64,000 bases of DNA from Meconema thalassinum (taxonomy: Eukaryota > Arthropoda > Insecta > Orthoptera > Tettigoniidae): positions 157,666,411 through 157,730,410 of the forward strand of contig OX336399.1 in the NCBI GenBank assembly GCA_946902985.2, written 5' to 3'. Below the pieces are notes generated by a model. That model saw only the letters and a program-made list of their open reading frames with translations. It was not told the DNA's origin and did not search any database. Positions 31,677 to 43,447 of this stretch are shown here, piece after piece (positions within the stretch are counted from its first letter, which is position 1; the number at the start of each line of letters is the position of its first letter). The position numbers and the translations under genes are program-made.

Positions 31677-32195
31677 GATTATTACTATTTACCATAACGG
31701 GAAAAGCAATCCGTCCAAACGCACCATTGCTATCGATTCAGCGGTGAAGGGGTAAGTAATTTCCAGAGGCACAAGTTAATACTAACCACAGCGCAGCACA
31801 GGCTCCGATATCGTTACTAATAAACTTAACAATTACCGTTAACAAGAGCAGACTGAACTCTAACTGGATTTACACCAGGCAACAGTCGGCTTAAAACACA
31901 AATACCATGAGAACTGCACGTCGCTGTGGAGATGACGGGATGCCTCTTTCTCTTATTAAGATAAACTGAGGTTTGATGGGATTAATCAAGAAGTACCTCA
32001 GATACATTCGGTTGGATTTCTCTCCTACTGGAGGTGCAAACACTCGCGCTTGAAGATTAACAGACTGGATAAGAATTCAGGATGATATCACCATACTTGC
32101 AACTGGCGAGAATTGCCAGAAGTGCTGTGCAGCAACGTACAATGCTTACAATATCCTGTTGGAAGGCATTTTTAGTCTATTTACATCATATTATG
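31677..32195. other. Unassigned DNA
   Basis: Nothing recognised. It may belong to the Helitron-like element whose 3' end lies at 31276. Confidence 0.3.
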
Positions 32196-32292
32196 AAACA
32201 AATAGGCTTATGGGATCTCCTTTTGTCTGTGTGTGTGTGTCCCTAATAAAATCTAAGCGGTTGGAGCGATTTCAATGAAACTCGGTAATGAG
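32196..32292 (-). repeat. Family A fragment (3' end)
   Basis: AAATAGGCTTATGGGATCTCC, a short GT tract, and GAGCGATTTCAATGAAACTCGG match the reversed 3' end of family A. Confidence 0.75.
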
Positions 32293-34190
32293 CCCGTATT
32301 CGCTCATGCTGGTGATAATTTTTATGCTAATGTTGAAATTTTATGTGGAAGAATCTTTGAACGCATCTAGGAAGATGCAGATGCACTTTTGACTTCGTCA
32401 AGGAGCTGCTAATATTTATTTCTCATGATTAAAGAATGTATTCTTTAATGTGCATATTTGGAGATATAATCTACAGAATTTCTGCTTAATTTGCCAGTTG
32501 AAAATGGCATAATTATATATATTTTACGTTTGAGACAACGGTATTACCTGCGGATATGCAGAAGGAATGTCCAGAGTCGCTCAACGACTTCACTAGTCAC
32601 GAAGCCGGTACACCCGCTTCCGTGAAGAATTCACTTCTCTACCTGTAGCGTGCGAGTTAGCCCGCCGAGGCCAGTACAAATCCGGTCTGGTTGACCGATG
32701 ATAGAAGCAATTATGGATTACATCCTTGTGAAAATCGTAAGACATCAAGTATATTTTAGGCACGATGTGTGCTAGTGATTACCGTGTGGTATTTTACTAA
32801 AGTGAGTGAACTATTTCCCGAAGGAAATATTAAAATATCCACGATTGTGATCTTGTACAAGGTCACATTTCTTCCAGACCAAGCATGGCCGACTATTGTG
32901 CCATTTACTAAATGTAAATTCTGTGAATCATCAATGTTGCAAAGTGCTTCATTTAATAGCAGTGTGAATAACATAAGAAATATCCGAGCTGTGCAAAGCC
33001 GTGATTTATAACCACAAGATGTCGCAGATGAAATGTGATTGCTATTTTCACTAATGAAAGACAAAATACGTCGTGTTTCTACAATGGCTAACGTGCAACT
33101 AATTTCACACACCAATTAAAAACTAGTACCGAACATGTTGGATGATACACACAATGTTTATTGCTGTTCTCATTTACTGTAAGCCTTGTTCGTGTGCGTT
33201 GACAATCTTTTACAATTAGGCGCAAACAACTTCTCAAATTCTCATCTTAAATGCCTGCTCGGGACCTCGGTTTGTTACGTTTTAATATCGGAAAAAAATA
33301 TTTCACATATATAGGTAGAACCGAACATACTCATAAGTTTGGCGGCCTCGTGATGAAGGCGAGGAAATTCATTATGGGGAAACAGATACGTCCCTCCCAT
33401 AAATCGCGCGCAATGTTGTCTGCCGTGACCGAACAGACACCACGCCTACCACGACTCTGCACAGTGCGAAGTACAGTATTCTGGACGCTGCTGCTAGTCT
33501 ATAGTATTCCGATTTTTGTTAGCAATTTTTCTATGTATAAATATGAAACCCTTTTAAATCGTTAACTTCTACCGTAGCGAGTTATTGAAATGATTGCGTT
33601 ATAGGTGGTTTTAATAGGTAAATGTTATCTGGATCAGGTGTACGATGTACTTTTCTTCGGCAATAAACCAAGGCCCGTATTCGCGGCAGTATTAAAGGTG
33701 CCGGGACGTCCTCATAAGACCAAGCAGCGCTTAGTTTGAATGGCTTATGGTCCACGCGTGGCGGGGAACGTTCCATGGTCTTTGATAGTTGTATACACAC
33801 CTCATTCAATAACATACATCTTATCTAGGTTGGCAACACCGCACATAAACACATCGCACTGACTCCACACAGCATATATGAACAGGGGGAAGAAAAGGGA
33901 AAAGCCCGTGTCGTTGATATAACAGCCCCTCTCAGTCGACCACACCTGGAGTTACAGTGAACACGAAAACTGCGCCTATCTCCTGCAAGGAAGACTACCA
34001 GATAAGTAGTAGCCTGTAATATTACATAGTTGATTTTTACAACCATATAATCACTCCAAATTACAAACTCCGGATATCTATCACCTTTTAGCATTTCACC
34101 TAACATCATATATACTGCATTTAGCATACACCGACAGTTAAAGTACCAATACTGCAACTAAATAATTGTACATATTGTAAATATTTTTCA
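32293..34190. other. Unassigned DNA
   Basis: Short frames only (119 codons at most, at 32756-33115 on the minus strand), with no recognised domain. No repeat head or inverted repeat stood out. Confidence 0.35.
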
Positions 34191-34230
34191 CCTGTTTTTT
34201 CAAACATAGATTTTATAGCCTAAGTGTAAT

Positions 34231-34271
34231 GGATCTGATGATGATCGCTTGACGATCGAAACTGGTCATCC
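34231..34271 (+). ncRNA. Hammerhead ribozyme motif (type I layout)
   Basis: In order: GGAT, CTGATGA, one extra T, stem II GATCG/CGATC with a CTTGA loop, GAAA, minimal stem III CTGG, UC, ATCC. GGAT pairs with ATCC as stem I. The full conserved core is present; the extra T after CUGAUGA is the only irregularity. It resembles the motifs known from Penelope-like elements. No RT or GIY-YIG frame is nearby, so the host element is a fragment or non-autonomous. Confidence 0.65.
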
Positions 34272-34517
34272 TAGTGTATTTATTAATCTCATGTAATTTA
34301 TTTCAGGATTAGGGCATAACCCAGCTCTTTTGGGTACATTCGTGTTGACCGACTGAAAAGCACTCAACTCTTGTTAACCATTACTTTTAAAATTTCTTAT
34401 TTTCTTGACGAGATTTTGCAGTTGGTTCGGTTCAACACTTATATGTAACTGAGTTGACGATGTGGTTTTATAGACAAAACTGATTTTCGGCTGTTACTGT
34501 GCGGGTATCCACTTTAC

Positions 34518-34984
34518 TTCACATCCCCCTGTAGTAAGGTGTGGTAGAATTTTGTCTGATAGCCTGTTTTTTTGTGATCGCTGTATTAGTGTGTGTTAAG
34601 CCTATCTATTTTAATTCAATTAGGACTGCAGATGATAATTTCAAGTAGTTCCTACTTTCACCACCAAATGCTACCGTCCACGACATCTTGCTGTGAACTT
34701 CGCTACTACTAGATGCCATCGCAACCAGCGCCCGGTGCCGAACGTTGGAACTTAAGAGCATTAATCAAACCTAACCTACAAATTTTGACCTCACACAAAC
34801 GTAGTTAGTGGAAGATTCTTTTTCATGCCATTAATCTATGACATGGGACCGCCGGCTTCCTCCGAAGGAAGGCATACTGAGGGATTGTAACGCTCTTAAT
34901 AAATCTGACGACTTCGGCCTGGTTTGAACCCACGACCTTGGGCATAGAAGCTTAGCATGCTACCACTTACGCCATCAAAGCCGC
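34518..34984 (-). mobile_element. SINE P, copy 2
   Basis: The reverse-strand tRNA-like head ends at 34984 (GGTGGC... GTGGGTTCAAACC). The body and tail run left to a decayed tail at about 34518. It sits at the left end of Harbinger copy H1. Confidence 0.75.
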
Positions 34985-35497
34985 CCATTAGCATAACTAA
35001 CGTGCCATTAAAACTAATTATTGTATCTACATAGAATTAATGGCTGAAGGTCGATTTACGTAGCATTCTAACCCAAATTGGAGCGTGCATTATACTTTAA
35101 TCTCAACGATGACGATGTACTTGAAAACATGCTAGATATTCGCCAACTACGAATTAATAAAAGTCCTCTCGGCACGCCGGAAGGCGGAGGTAGATTTCAC
35201 CGGACAAACTTGGGGATAGGCGAAAATAGGCAGAATATGCAGATTTTCGTAGAAGGATCAGACCTCATTTAATGCGAGAAGGTATTTTATAATTGGAGCT
35301 TAATTAACTTTGTTTTTCGTCATTTTATGCTTATTTTAAACATTTTATTGTCTTATGGGAACGGTAACCTTCTTGTCATTTGGGGTCCATTTTTATACTT
35401 GTGGTCACACTGTCCTTATGCTAGGTTTCGACACTGATGTGCAACTATGTAACGGTCTGTTACTTCTTCACGCAAAATTATATCTACCGCAGAGATT

Positions 35498-35850
35498 TTG
35501 GTTGGTTCCTCAGTTTAGGGGCTGCGACAACGCGGTCATGTAACCCCGTGTACTTTGGGATGGCTGTATTAGTCTGTAATTCAGGTAAGGACTGCAGACG
35601 GTCAATTTCAAGCAGTAGTTACTAATGTTGCTACCAGGTACTACCGTCAACGACACCTAGCTGTGAACTTGGCTACTAGATGCCACCGCAACCAGCAACT
35701 CGCAACGAACGTTGGAACTTCCCCTCCAAAGGAAAGCATACTGAGGGATTTTTGGCGCTCTTAGAAAATCCGACGACTTCGGCCGGCTTTGAACTCGCGA
35801 CCTTGGGCATAAACATTCAGCATGCTACCAGTTACGTCACCGAAGCCGCT
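35498..35850 (-). mobile_element. SINE P, copy 3 (duplication unit 1)
   Basis: Reverse-strand head GGTGACGTAACTGG... with box B derived from GGTTCAAACC (here CGAGTTCAAAGCC). It has the tail TTGGTTGGTTCC and an internal deletion shared with copy 4. Confidence 0.8.
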
Positions 35851-36593
35851 TCACACTTAGATGGAAATCTGAATCTGATCTCGTGCAAGTGCGTTATCTT
35901 GGCAACGTCTGATGGCTCATCCCTCATCAATTTAGTAGTGTTGCCATGGCAACCACTGATAGGTCTTGGCATTTTCTTATAATTCCGAAATTATTTTTCT
36001 CATCCCTTGGCATAATGGTGGGTTATATCAAAAATTCTTTCAGACAAAAGTTTTTGGTAATTATTATGGGAATATTGTCCATTTTGTACGGTTTTGATAT
36101 TGTGCCTATTAAGAGAGATATGATTAATGTTTCCCGAAAAACCCACTTTTTCCCACCCCTTTGGTCAATGGTTGGTGCTATAAAAAAAACTCTTCAAACA
36201 TACATTTTTGGGCTTTATCCGACACATAGTATGAATGTTGAACGGATTCGATATTTCACATATTAAGAGAGTTATAGCAATATTTCACTTTTTCGAAAAA
36301 AAAGCCCCCCATTTTCACCCCCCAACGACCGATTTAGCCCAGTAACGAACTCGACCGAGATTTTATAGGTATACGTATTCGGTAAAAAATTCAAAGTGAT
36401 TGGTACAAAATTACGGCAGTTATCGTGTCCACAATAAACTGATATACATATACATACATAAATTATATATAACTTTTGAACTGACGGTGGTTTTGGGGCC
36501 TGGGGATGTGAAACGCGAAGATATGTCGAAATTTTCCGGAAGTCGAAACATGGTACCCATTGCAATAGTTAGCTTTCTAACGAAATCTACCTC

Positions 36594-36983
36594 TGGTTGG
36601 TTCCTCAGTTTAGGGGCTGCGACAACGCGGTCATCTAACCCCGTGTACTTTGGGTGAGTGTAGAATCTGTCTGATACACGGTGTGAATTGTAATGGCTGT
36701 ATTAGTCTTAATTCATGTAAGTACTGCAGACGGTCAATTTCAAGCAGTAGTTCCTAATGTTGCTACCAGGTACAACCGTCAACGACACCTAGCTGTGAAC
36801 TTGGCTACTAGATGCCACCCCAACCATCAACTCGCAACGAACGTTGGAACTTCCCCTCCAAAGGAAAGCATACTGAGGGATTCTAGTGCTCTTAGAAAAT
36901 CCGACGACTTCGGCCGGCTTTGAAACCGCGACATTGGGCATAGACATTCAGCATGCTACCAGTTACGTCACCGAAGCCGCTTC
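36594..36983 (-). mobile_element. SINE P, copy 4 (duplication unit 2)
   Basis: It is the sister of copy 3, with the same deletion and the same unusual head sequence. The tail TTGGTTGGTTCCTCAG is at 36595-36610. Confidence 0.8.
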
Positions 36984-36995
36984 CCACTTTATCAG

Positions 36996-37516
36996 GCGGC
37001 TTTGGTGGCGTAGTCGGTAACATGCTGAGCTTCTATGCCCAAGATACCGGGTTCAAACCCGGCCGAAGCCGTCGGATTTTTTAAGAGCGTTAAATATCCC
37101 TCAGTATGCCTTCCTTCGGAGGGGAAGTAAAGCCGGCGGTCCCATGTCATAGATTTATGGCATGTTAAAGATCCTTCCACTAATTGCACCTGTGTGAAGC
37201 TAAATTGGATAGGTTAAGAATGTATACAACGCTCTTAGGTTTCTATGTTCGTTGCCAAGAGCCGACTGCCGCGGCGTCTAGTAGCTCAGTTCTGAACTTG
37301 GCCTCGTAGTCGTTGACAGTGGCGCTTGGCGGCAAAAGTAGGAACTATCTGAAAAATTGTTAGTTGCAGTACTTAAATTAACAAACAGATAACACACACT
37401 AATACAGTCATCACAATTAACACCGGTTATCAGACAGATTCTACACACACCCAAAGTACACGGGGCTACATGACCGCGTTGTCGCAGCCCCTAAACTTAA
37501 GAACCAACCAACCAAC
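36996..37516 (+). mobile_element. SINE P, copy 5, complete with target duplication
   Basis: This is the best reference copy. The tRNA-like head is GGCGGCTTTGGTGGCGTAG..., with box B CGGGTTCAAACCCGG near 37048-37062. The body contains CCTTCCTTCGGAGGGG and GCCGGCGGTCCCATG. The 3' end has CACCGGTTATCAGACAG, GCGTTGTCGCAGCCCC and a terminal AACC/CCAA repeat. It is 521 bp long. CACTTTATCAG (36985-36995) and CACTTAATCAG (37517-37527) are the target duplication. Length and tail suggest retroposition by a LINE that recognises a short tandem 3' repeat. Confidence 0.9.
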
Positions 37517-38111
37517 CACTTAATCAGATGTAAATACTGAATCTGATCTCGTGCAAGTGCGTTGTCATGGCAACGTCTGATGGTCCATGCCTCATCAATT
37601 TAGTAGTGTTGCCATGGCAACCACTGATAGCTCTTGGCATTTTCTTATAATTCCGAAATCATTTTTCTCGTCCCTTGGCGTAATGGTGGGTCATATCAAA
37701 AATTCTTTCAGACAAAAGTTTTAGGTAATTATTAGGGGAATATTGTCCATTTTGTACGGTTTTGATATTGTGCCTATTAAGAGAGATATGATTAATGTTT
37801 CCCGAAAAACCCACTTTTTTCCACCCCTTTGGTCAATGGTTGGTGCTATCAAAAATCTTATTTGACATAAATTTTTGGCACTTATCCGACACATATTATG
37901 AACTTTGAATGGATTCGATATTGCACGTATTAAGAGAGTTATAGCGAAATTTCACTTTTTCGAAAAAAGCCCCCCATTTTCACCCCCTTCGACCGATTTA
38001 GCCCAGTAACGAACTCGACCGAGATTTTATAGGTATACATCTTCGGTAAAAAATTCGAAGTAATTGGTGCAAAATTACGGCAGTTATCGTGTCCACAAGA
38101 AACTGATATAC

Positions 38112-38144
<33 letters not shown>

Positions 38145-38444
38145 CATAAATTATATATAAACTTTTGAACTGACGGTGGTTTTGGGGTCTGGGGGATGTG
38201 AAACGCGAAGATATGTCGAAATTTTCCGGAAGTCGAAACATGGGACCCATTGCAATAGTTAGCTTTCTAATGAAATCTACCTAAAACAACGGAGGAATTA
38301 CTTTGATGAATGGAACGACACAGAATTTATCATGTGATTTCGGTTGTCAAAACCTTCTGTGTTGAATGTCCTACAGATGATAGAACCTAACCTGGAATCC
38401 CTATCTGACAAGTATGATTTGTACCGTTTCTTATTTATGTATAA

Positions 38445-39303
38445 CTAGCAACCCGGCCCGGCTTCGCCCGGGAACAGTTATGAATGCATTACGTGATAAG
38501 CGCTTTTTTTTCAATGTCAATGAACAACGACCACTATCCGTTTTACGTCTCAGTATGATGAGTTAAAATCACTGACTGGACTATTAATTATATTATCATG
38601 GAGATGCATGTGCAACAAATTCTTGTCAGACGTAATTTAAGAATGGTGAGGTGCTAGAAACACAAATCCCCCTTCCGTCCAATCTTAACTTGACTGTGAA
38701 TTTTGCGGAACGAAAATTTCACAGGCGAAATTAAGAAAAGCCCAGTTGCACTTCCAGGGAAACTCCAAACACAACCACTCTTCTCTAAAATTCTTACCTC
38801 AACACGACTCGCCTGTTTGCTGGTGGCTGTATCTGGGGAAATAAGCTCGTCCGCTAGCTAAGCTGTAACTAGGGTGATAGACTCTACCCTAGCTAGCTCG
38901 TAAACTGTCGCCTCAGTAACTGAATTGAGATTGTTGGAAGAAATGAAAACGTAAAAACACTTATAATAGGCGATGTATTGAAGATAGAGATATGCTCTCC
39001 CGGGCTTTTTTTAGAACTTTTCATGCTGAACAATTCTTACAATCATAGTATATAGATATTTTTAACGGTTTGTCCAGCGTAAGCTTAAAAAGCGCACGGA
39101 CGCCAGGTCGTTTTTTTTCGACCTTTACACTGAAATCGTTACTGCTCGGCTTCCTTTGAGCATAAATACATTGTTTGTTACAGAAATCATCCTCGAGATA
39201 TCCTTTACAGAATGTTGGAAACCGCATCAAAATCCATCCAGTGGTTCTCGAGTTTACCCGTAACATCCAAGAATTGGGGACTTTGTTTTATACTAAGTAG
39301 AGA
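38445..39303 (-). mobile_element. Non-autonomous Helitron (859 bp), boundaries proven by an empty paralogous site
   Basis: On the minus strand the element starts TCTCTACTTAGTATAAAAC (from 39303). It ends with a GC hairpin around GGGCGAAGCCGGGCC and then CTAG (38448-38445). Host A precedes and host T follows, as for Helitrons. The Harbinger sequence on both sides joins as ...TTTATGTATAA|TATCGTGTGGCAC. Copy H2 has the uninterrupted TTTATGTTTAATATCATGTGGCAC near 48165-48188. There is no Rep/helicase coding sequence. Confidence 0.9.
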
Positions 39304-39369
39304 TATCGTGTGGCACATGTAGTTTATTTAATTTGTAATACAGGTGAGGTTGGGAAAGAGGTGACTCTA

Positions 39370-39500
39370 TGGCTTTAAGTTAGGAATCACCCCTGAATTT
39401 TCATGGAGTATAATTGGAAATCCACGGAAAACCTCTTCGAGGATGGCTGAGGTGGAAATCGAACCCACCTGTTCTCAGACTTGCCTCATGGGGCTGAATG
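39370..39500 (-). mobile_element. SINE fragment with central GGTTTTCCGTGG block
   Basis: In reverse: GTGGGTTCGATTTCCACC (box B), TCGAAGAGGTTTTCCGTGG, then GGGGTGATTCCTAAC. It belongs to the same SINE superfamily as S2 and T. Confidence 0.6.
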
Positions 39501-39534
39501 TACCCTTTCCAGCCCTCAGACTATAATTAAATTT

Positions 39535-39612
39535 ATTTTGAGAGCCGGAGATCGAATCCGGACCTCCGGTGCGACAGCCAACAATGCCAAGCGTTATACC
39601 AGGTGGTCATGT
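39535..39612 (-). mobile_element. tRNA-like SINE head
   Basis: The reverse strand reads CACCTGGTATAACGCTTGG and GTCCGGATTCGATCTCCGG (box B). The expected SINE body to the left is not clear, so this is a fragment. Confidence 0.55.
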
Positions 39613-39989
39613 GAAAAACATGCTGAGAAATAATGAATGCCAATAAATTAATTTTGCAACACAAGGGACCTTCTTATAGAGGTATTTAAAAAGGTATTTT
39701 TTTTTGCACTAACATTGAGGATTGGGTTCACTAACGCAGCGTAAACAGGTCGTTAGTAAATGCCTCCTTAATTTTATCATCGGAATTAAACTCGTTTGCG
39801 TTTCACCAGCACATTCACCGATTGGCATTAGCAAACGAATCGTTATGCTTAAGGGCTGTACTAAACCTATTGAAAGATGTTGATTGTGGCGGCATTTGTA
39901 TATTCTTTGGTTTAATCAAGCTGGCCGTGATTGAAAAAAGCTTAAAAGTTCTCCTTGGATAAAAACACATATGGCTGATTTGTATTTTT
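39613..39989. other. Unassigned DNA
   Basis: Nothing recognised apart from a T-run near 39690-39703. Confidence 0.4.
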
Positions 39990-40325
39990 TATCGTATGGC
40001 CTCGGGTGCCGGGTGCAAGCTTGGTTATTTGACGCCCAGTGGGCAGGTTGCATGTTGAATTTTGTTGTTCCTTGGAGCGCTATGAAAGTCAAGGAGGTTA
40101 GATATCTAAGCTTTCTAGTAGAGAAAGGAGGAACTTTTGTGTTGGCTGAAAATCCCGAGATAAATTTTGCCATTATGAACACGGCCTACTGAATTCAAAT
40201 GGGTATGACATGCGTGTCGTGATTTTTGTCGCCTTTCAAAAATCGTTTACAATGGCCAGGAGCGAACCTGCAAGCTTGGGGTTGCTAGTCCGACACGATA
40301 ATCACTAACCCACCGTGGAAAGCAA
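39990..40325 (-). mobile_element. SINE R, copy 2
   Basis: It matches 11573-11905. In reverse the head reads CCACGGTGGGTTAGTGATT, with GCAGGTTCGCTCCTGG as box B (about 40258-40273). It ends at the left with GTATGGCCTCGG. Confidence 0.75.
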
Positions 40326-40465
40326 TATGGTTGATGAGGAAAAGAGGAAGAAGAGCCGGGGACTGTTTTTCTTTGGTTAATATAAACGCGCAAAACGTTG
40401 ATAATTAGAGGACTGATGCTGTGACGTCTAAGTAGTATTTTATTAATTAATCTACATGTGCCATA

Positions 40466-40910
40466 GGCAGCTTCGGTGGCGTAGTCAGTAGCATGCTGAG
40501 CTTCTATGCCGAAGATCACGGGTTCAAATCCGGCCGAAGCCGTCAGATTTTTTAAGAGCGTTAAAAATCCCTCAGTAAGCCTTCCTTCGGAGGGGAAGTA
40601 TAGCCGGCGGTCCCATATCATAGATTTATGGCATGTTAAAGAACCTTCCACAAATTACACCTGTGTGAAGCTAAATTGTATAGGTTAAGAATGTAAACAA
40701 CGCTCTTAGGTTCCTACGTTCGTTGCCAAGAGCCGACTGCGGTGGCATCTGGTTGCTAAGTTCTGAACTAGTAGTCGTTGACGGTGGCGTTTGGTGGCAA
40801 AAGTAGGAACTATTTGATAGATTCAAAAGTCTGCAGCCCTTACTATAATTACAAAACAGATAACACACACTAATACAGTCATCACAATTAACACCGGTTA
40901 TCAGACAGAT
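40466..40910 (+). mobile_element. SINE P, copy 6, cut by SINE S2
   Basis: Head GGCAGCTTCGGTGGCGTAG, box B CGGGTTCAAATCCGG, and a body as in copy 5 as far as GGTTATCAGACAGAT. SINE S2 begins directly after it. Confidence 0.85.
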
Positions 40911-41165
40911 GGTCGCCTCTGTAGCGTAGCGGTCAGCATGGTTAGCTGCCGCCCCGGAGGTCCTGGGTTCGATTCCCGGCTCTGCCACGAAATTTGAAAA
41001 GTGGTATGAGGACTGGAACGGGGTCTACTCAGCCTCGGGTGGTCCAAATGAGTAGAGGGGGTTCGATTCCCTCCTCAGCCATCCTCGAAGTGGTTTTCCG
41101 TGGTTTCCCACTTCGTCTTCGGGCAAATGCCGGGATGGTACTTCCCCCGTAAATTGAATTATACT
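40911..41165 (+). mobile_element. SINE S2 with two tRNA-like units, 3' truncated
   Basis: The first head reads GTAGCGTAGCGGTCAGCATGG with box B GGGTTCGATTCCCGG. The second unit reads CTACTCAGCCTCGGGTGG with GGGGTTCGATTCCC. The central block GTGGTTTTCCGTGGTTTCCC and CGGGCAAATGCCGGGATGG follow. It diverges after 41150 from the complete copy at 57008. Confidence 0.85.
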
Positions 41166-43447
41166 GAGACCACGGTGGCTGTATTGGCATATGTGAATAA
41201 AGTTATGGCCGTCATAGTTGTGACGTGTATATTCATGACGTAGGCGTGGATGACGCAACGCTCGAGCAAGTAGGCTGGCTGAGCTTAGATTCTTGCTGAC
41301 GTCACGATTTTGATCGAGAAGGATCTTAGATTTACGACGCAGTCGCAGGGAAGCAAGTAAACGTGCTGAGGAAGAAGTTACGCTATTGGAGGAGAGGCTC
41401 GAACCAATGAATGATAGCTTGAAGGGAGACGGAGATTACTGAAACTACCATATTTAATAACTTTTGGCATGCAGAATTGTGGAAAACTATTTTCAGTTAT
41501 GGCATTGATTTGGAATTTTGAAGAAATTAATTATATGTTTTTGAAATCTGAAAATCCGTCAAGAATAGCCAAAGTTGGAACTTCGAGTAATGATGGAAGA
41601 AGAAGCTATGGTAGGGATGGATACGCCCCTTCAAAGTTGATAAAAGGCCTTGCACAGCAGAGAGGAGCTTCTCACTTCGTGGTTTTATTCTGACTTGATA
41701 GTCTGACTTCGTGTTCTGATAGAACAAGCATATCGTCATAAGCAAGCGTAGCAGAGCCCACCGCATCGAAGAGTATTGGGTATCCAGCAGTGCAATTTTA
41801 CTGTTACTAAAACTAGGCGAAGTTGGAGCGCACACATAAACGATTCTACAGTTTATCTATCAAGAATTAGCTACTGCATTTATACTAATTCAATAGTGCA
41901 TTACAATATTGAGGCGTGTGCGAAAGTTGAACATTTTCATTATAATACTTCAGAAGATATTCGCATTTAAAGACTGCAGAGAAAAGTGTTTTTCTCGAAT
42001 CCTGAGAAGCACTTTTACTACCACATTCTACGCTACGGCAGACACGTGTATTGCAACCGTGATACTGAAGATTACATTTGGTGATACAACGCTACATTCT
42101 ACAATGGAACTATACAATCTGGCAGTACTTTCGACTAACATTATAATGGAAGTGGAGATGGAAGACTAAAACTTTAATACAATTGGGACATACATCAGTA
42201 GTGTGAAGTAGCAACATGGAGCTTCGATAATCGTTATTCTACAAAGACGAGCATGTAGTGAACATTCAGCTACACTCTTGCATCGTAATCCATCGCTGAA
42301 TTACATCAAATGGCAGTGGAAATAAATTCATACTCCACAATTATGAACATTTCTGCGGAAATATTTGCAATGAACTTCATGGCTGATTTCTACAAGAACT
42401 TCAGGGAACTTTCAAGAGGGGCAAGGGTTTTTCCCAGCACACAAAGAAGAGTTTTGCCAGAAGGATGTCTATCGTCTACACGGAGCAGTGCGATTTCCGG
42501 AGGAGGAAGCTGTTCTATTCTCCGAGGGCGCAGGTTCCAGGTTCGAGGTCGGTGCACATCTATCCTGTGGTGAAATGGAACCAGCAGCAGTCTTCTGTAA
42601 AATTTTCTTCTAGAACTTCAATCCAACAGATAAGGTAGCCGTGAACGTTTCTTGATTTATTTGAGCCATTTTAGTGAGATCTGAGCAACTATCTTTCCCA
42701 TATTTTCTGTCATATATTTGATTGCCCCATATTCTTTTGCTAGATGATTCTGTACTCTGTACACTTTGCAGCCTTATGCCATTTTCTTCGATTTATTGAG
42801 ACATTATTATGTCATTTGCATATTTAAACATTTTGGATCAGTTTATACTGAAGTTAAATATTCTTTCGAGAATTTGAATTTTTCTTGTAGTCACGATTTG
42901 ACTGTAAAGTTAACGATTTTCTATGGCACGTTTGAATTCAGACAGCGTGTCGTTTTATTAAAGTAATTCTTTCCAGTAAATTACTTTGACCAATTTTCTG
43001 TCATCCTCAAGAAAGAAGAATGATTAAAAGATTTTAGAGCGTTAAAATCTACTACTTTATCGACGATCTTGGAAATACTAGTTAAATTTTGTTAAAATAT
43101 TTTTTTTCTTTATGTGAAATAAATTATTGTGCAGTTTAAATTTTCTGGTCTCCGACTTGGTTCATTTTAAATATCGTGGTGGAGGTTATTGTGAGGGCAT
43201 ACTATTAAGTGATCCAGTTGATAACCCAGACCCGAGATTAAATTGAATAGGTAAGTAAAAGGTAAGTATGAACCCCCGTATATTTTGGTGTGTTCCACAA
43301 TAATTTCATGTTAACTACTGTGCTCTAATCTCGGTAGTATCTGTCAGTGCCATTTTCATTGATGTAGCTGTGCCGGTGCAATCGATTATTGGCAATCCGA
43401 TTGAGGGGGCGGATTTCTGACAGCCTACTATCCGGATTATCGGGGAC
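41166..43447. other. Unassigned DNA
   Basis: Frames here stay at or below about 100 codons and carry no recognised domain. The stretch from about 42600 to 43130 is AT-rich. I found no repeat head, TIR or conserved gene, although a single-copy non-coding region or a distant exon cannot be excluded. Confidence 0.35.

Larger units (their letters stand above)
35498..38283. repeat. Tandem duplication of a unit made of SINE P plus a ~740 bp block
   Basis: Unit 1 is SINE P (minus, 35498-35850) followed by block 35855-36593. Unit 2 is SINE P (minus, 36594-36983) followed by block 37528-38283, with SINE P copy 5 inserted between. Both blocks contain GTTGCCATGGCAACCACTGATAG, GTTTTGATATTGTGCC, TCGAAAAAA...CCCCCCATTTTCACCCC and GTGAAACGCGAAGATATG. 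The two minus-strand P copies share private features (CAAGCAGTAGTT, CCAGTTACGTCACC), so they arose by duplication, not by separate insertions. Unit 2 has an expanded AT/ATAC microsatellite (38106-38160). The block itself is non-coding and unclassified. Confidence 0.75.
34986..39360 (+). pseudogene. PIF/Harbinger copy H1, N-terminal transposase region, in three pieces
   Basis: The pieces are 34986-35168, 38284-38444 and 39304-39360. The first encodes an acidic MERAL...DDDVLENMLDIR segment. The second encodes FDEWNDTEFIM.FRLSKPSVLNVLQMIEPNLESL, which matches the N-terminal FFDE...RFRLSKPTV region of PIF/Harbinger (HARBI1-like) nucleases. The pieces join in the same order as the less interrupted copy H2 (46867-48195). 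The catalytic domain is absent. The interruptions are a 3.1 kb block (35169-38283) and a Helitron (38445-39303). A stop replaces the residue before FRLSK here, so the copy is dead. Confidence 0.65.

Noticed and set aside
32756..33115. 119-codon minus-strand frame
   Set aside because: No domain, no homology that I recognise, and it lies in unannotated repeat-like DNA. Its length is compatible with chance.
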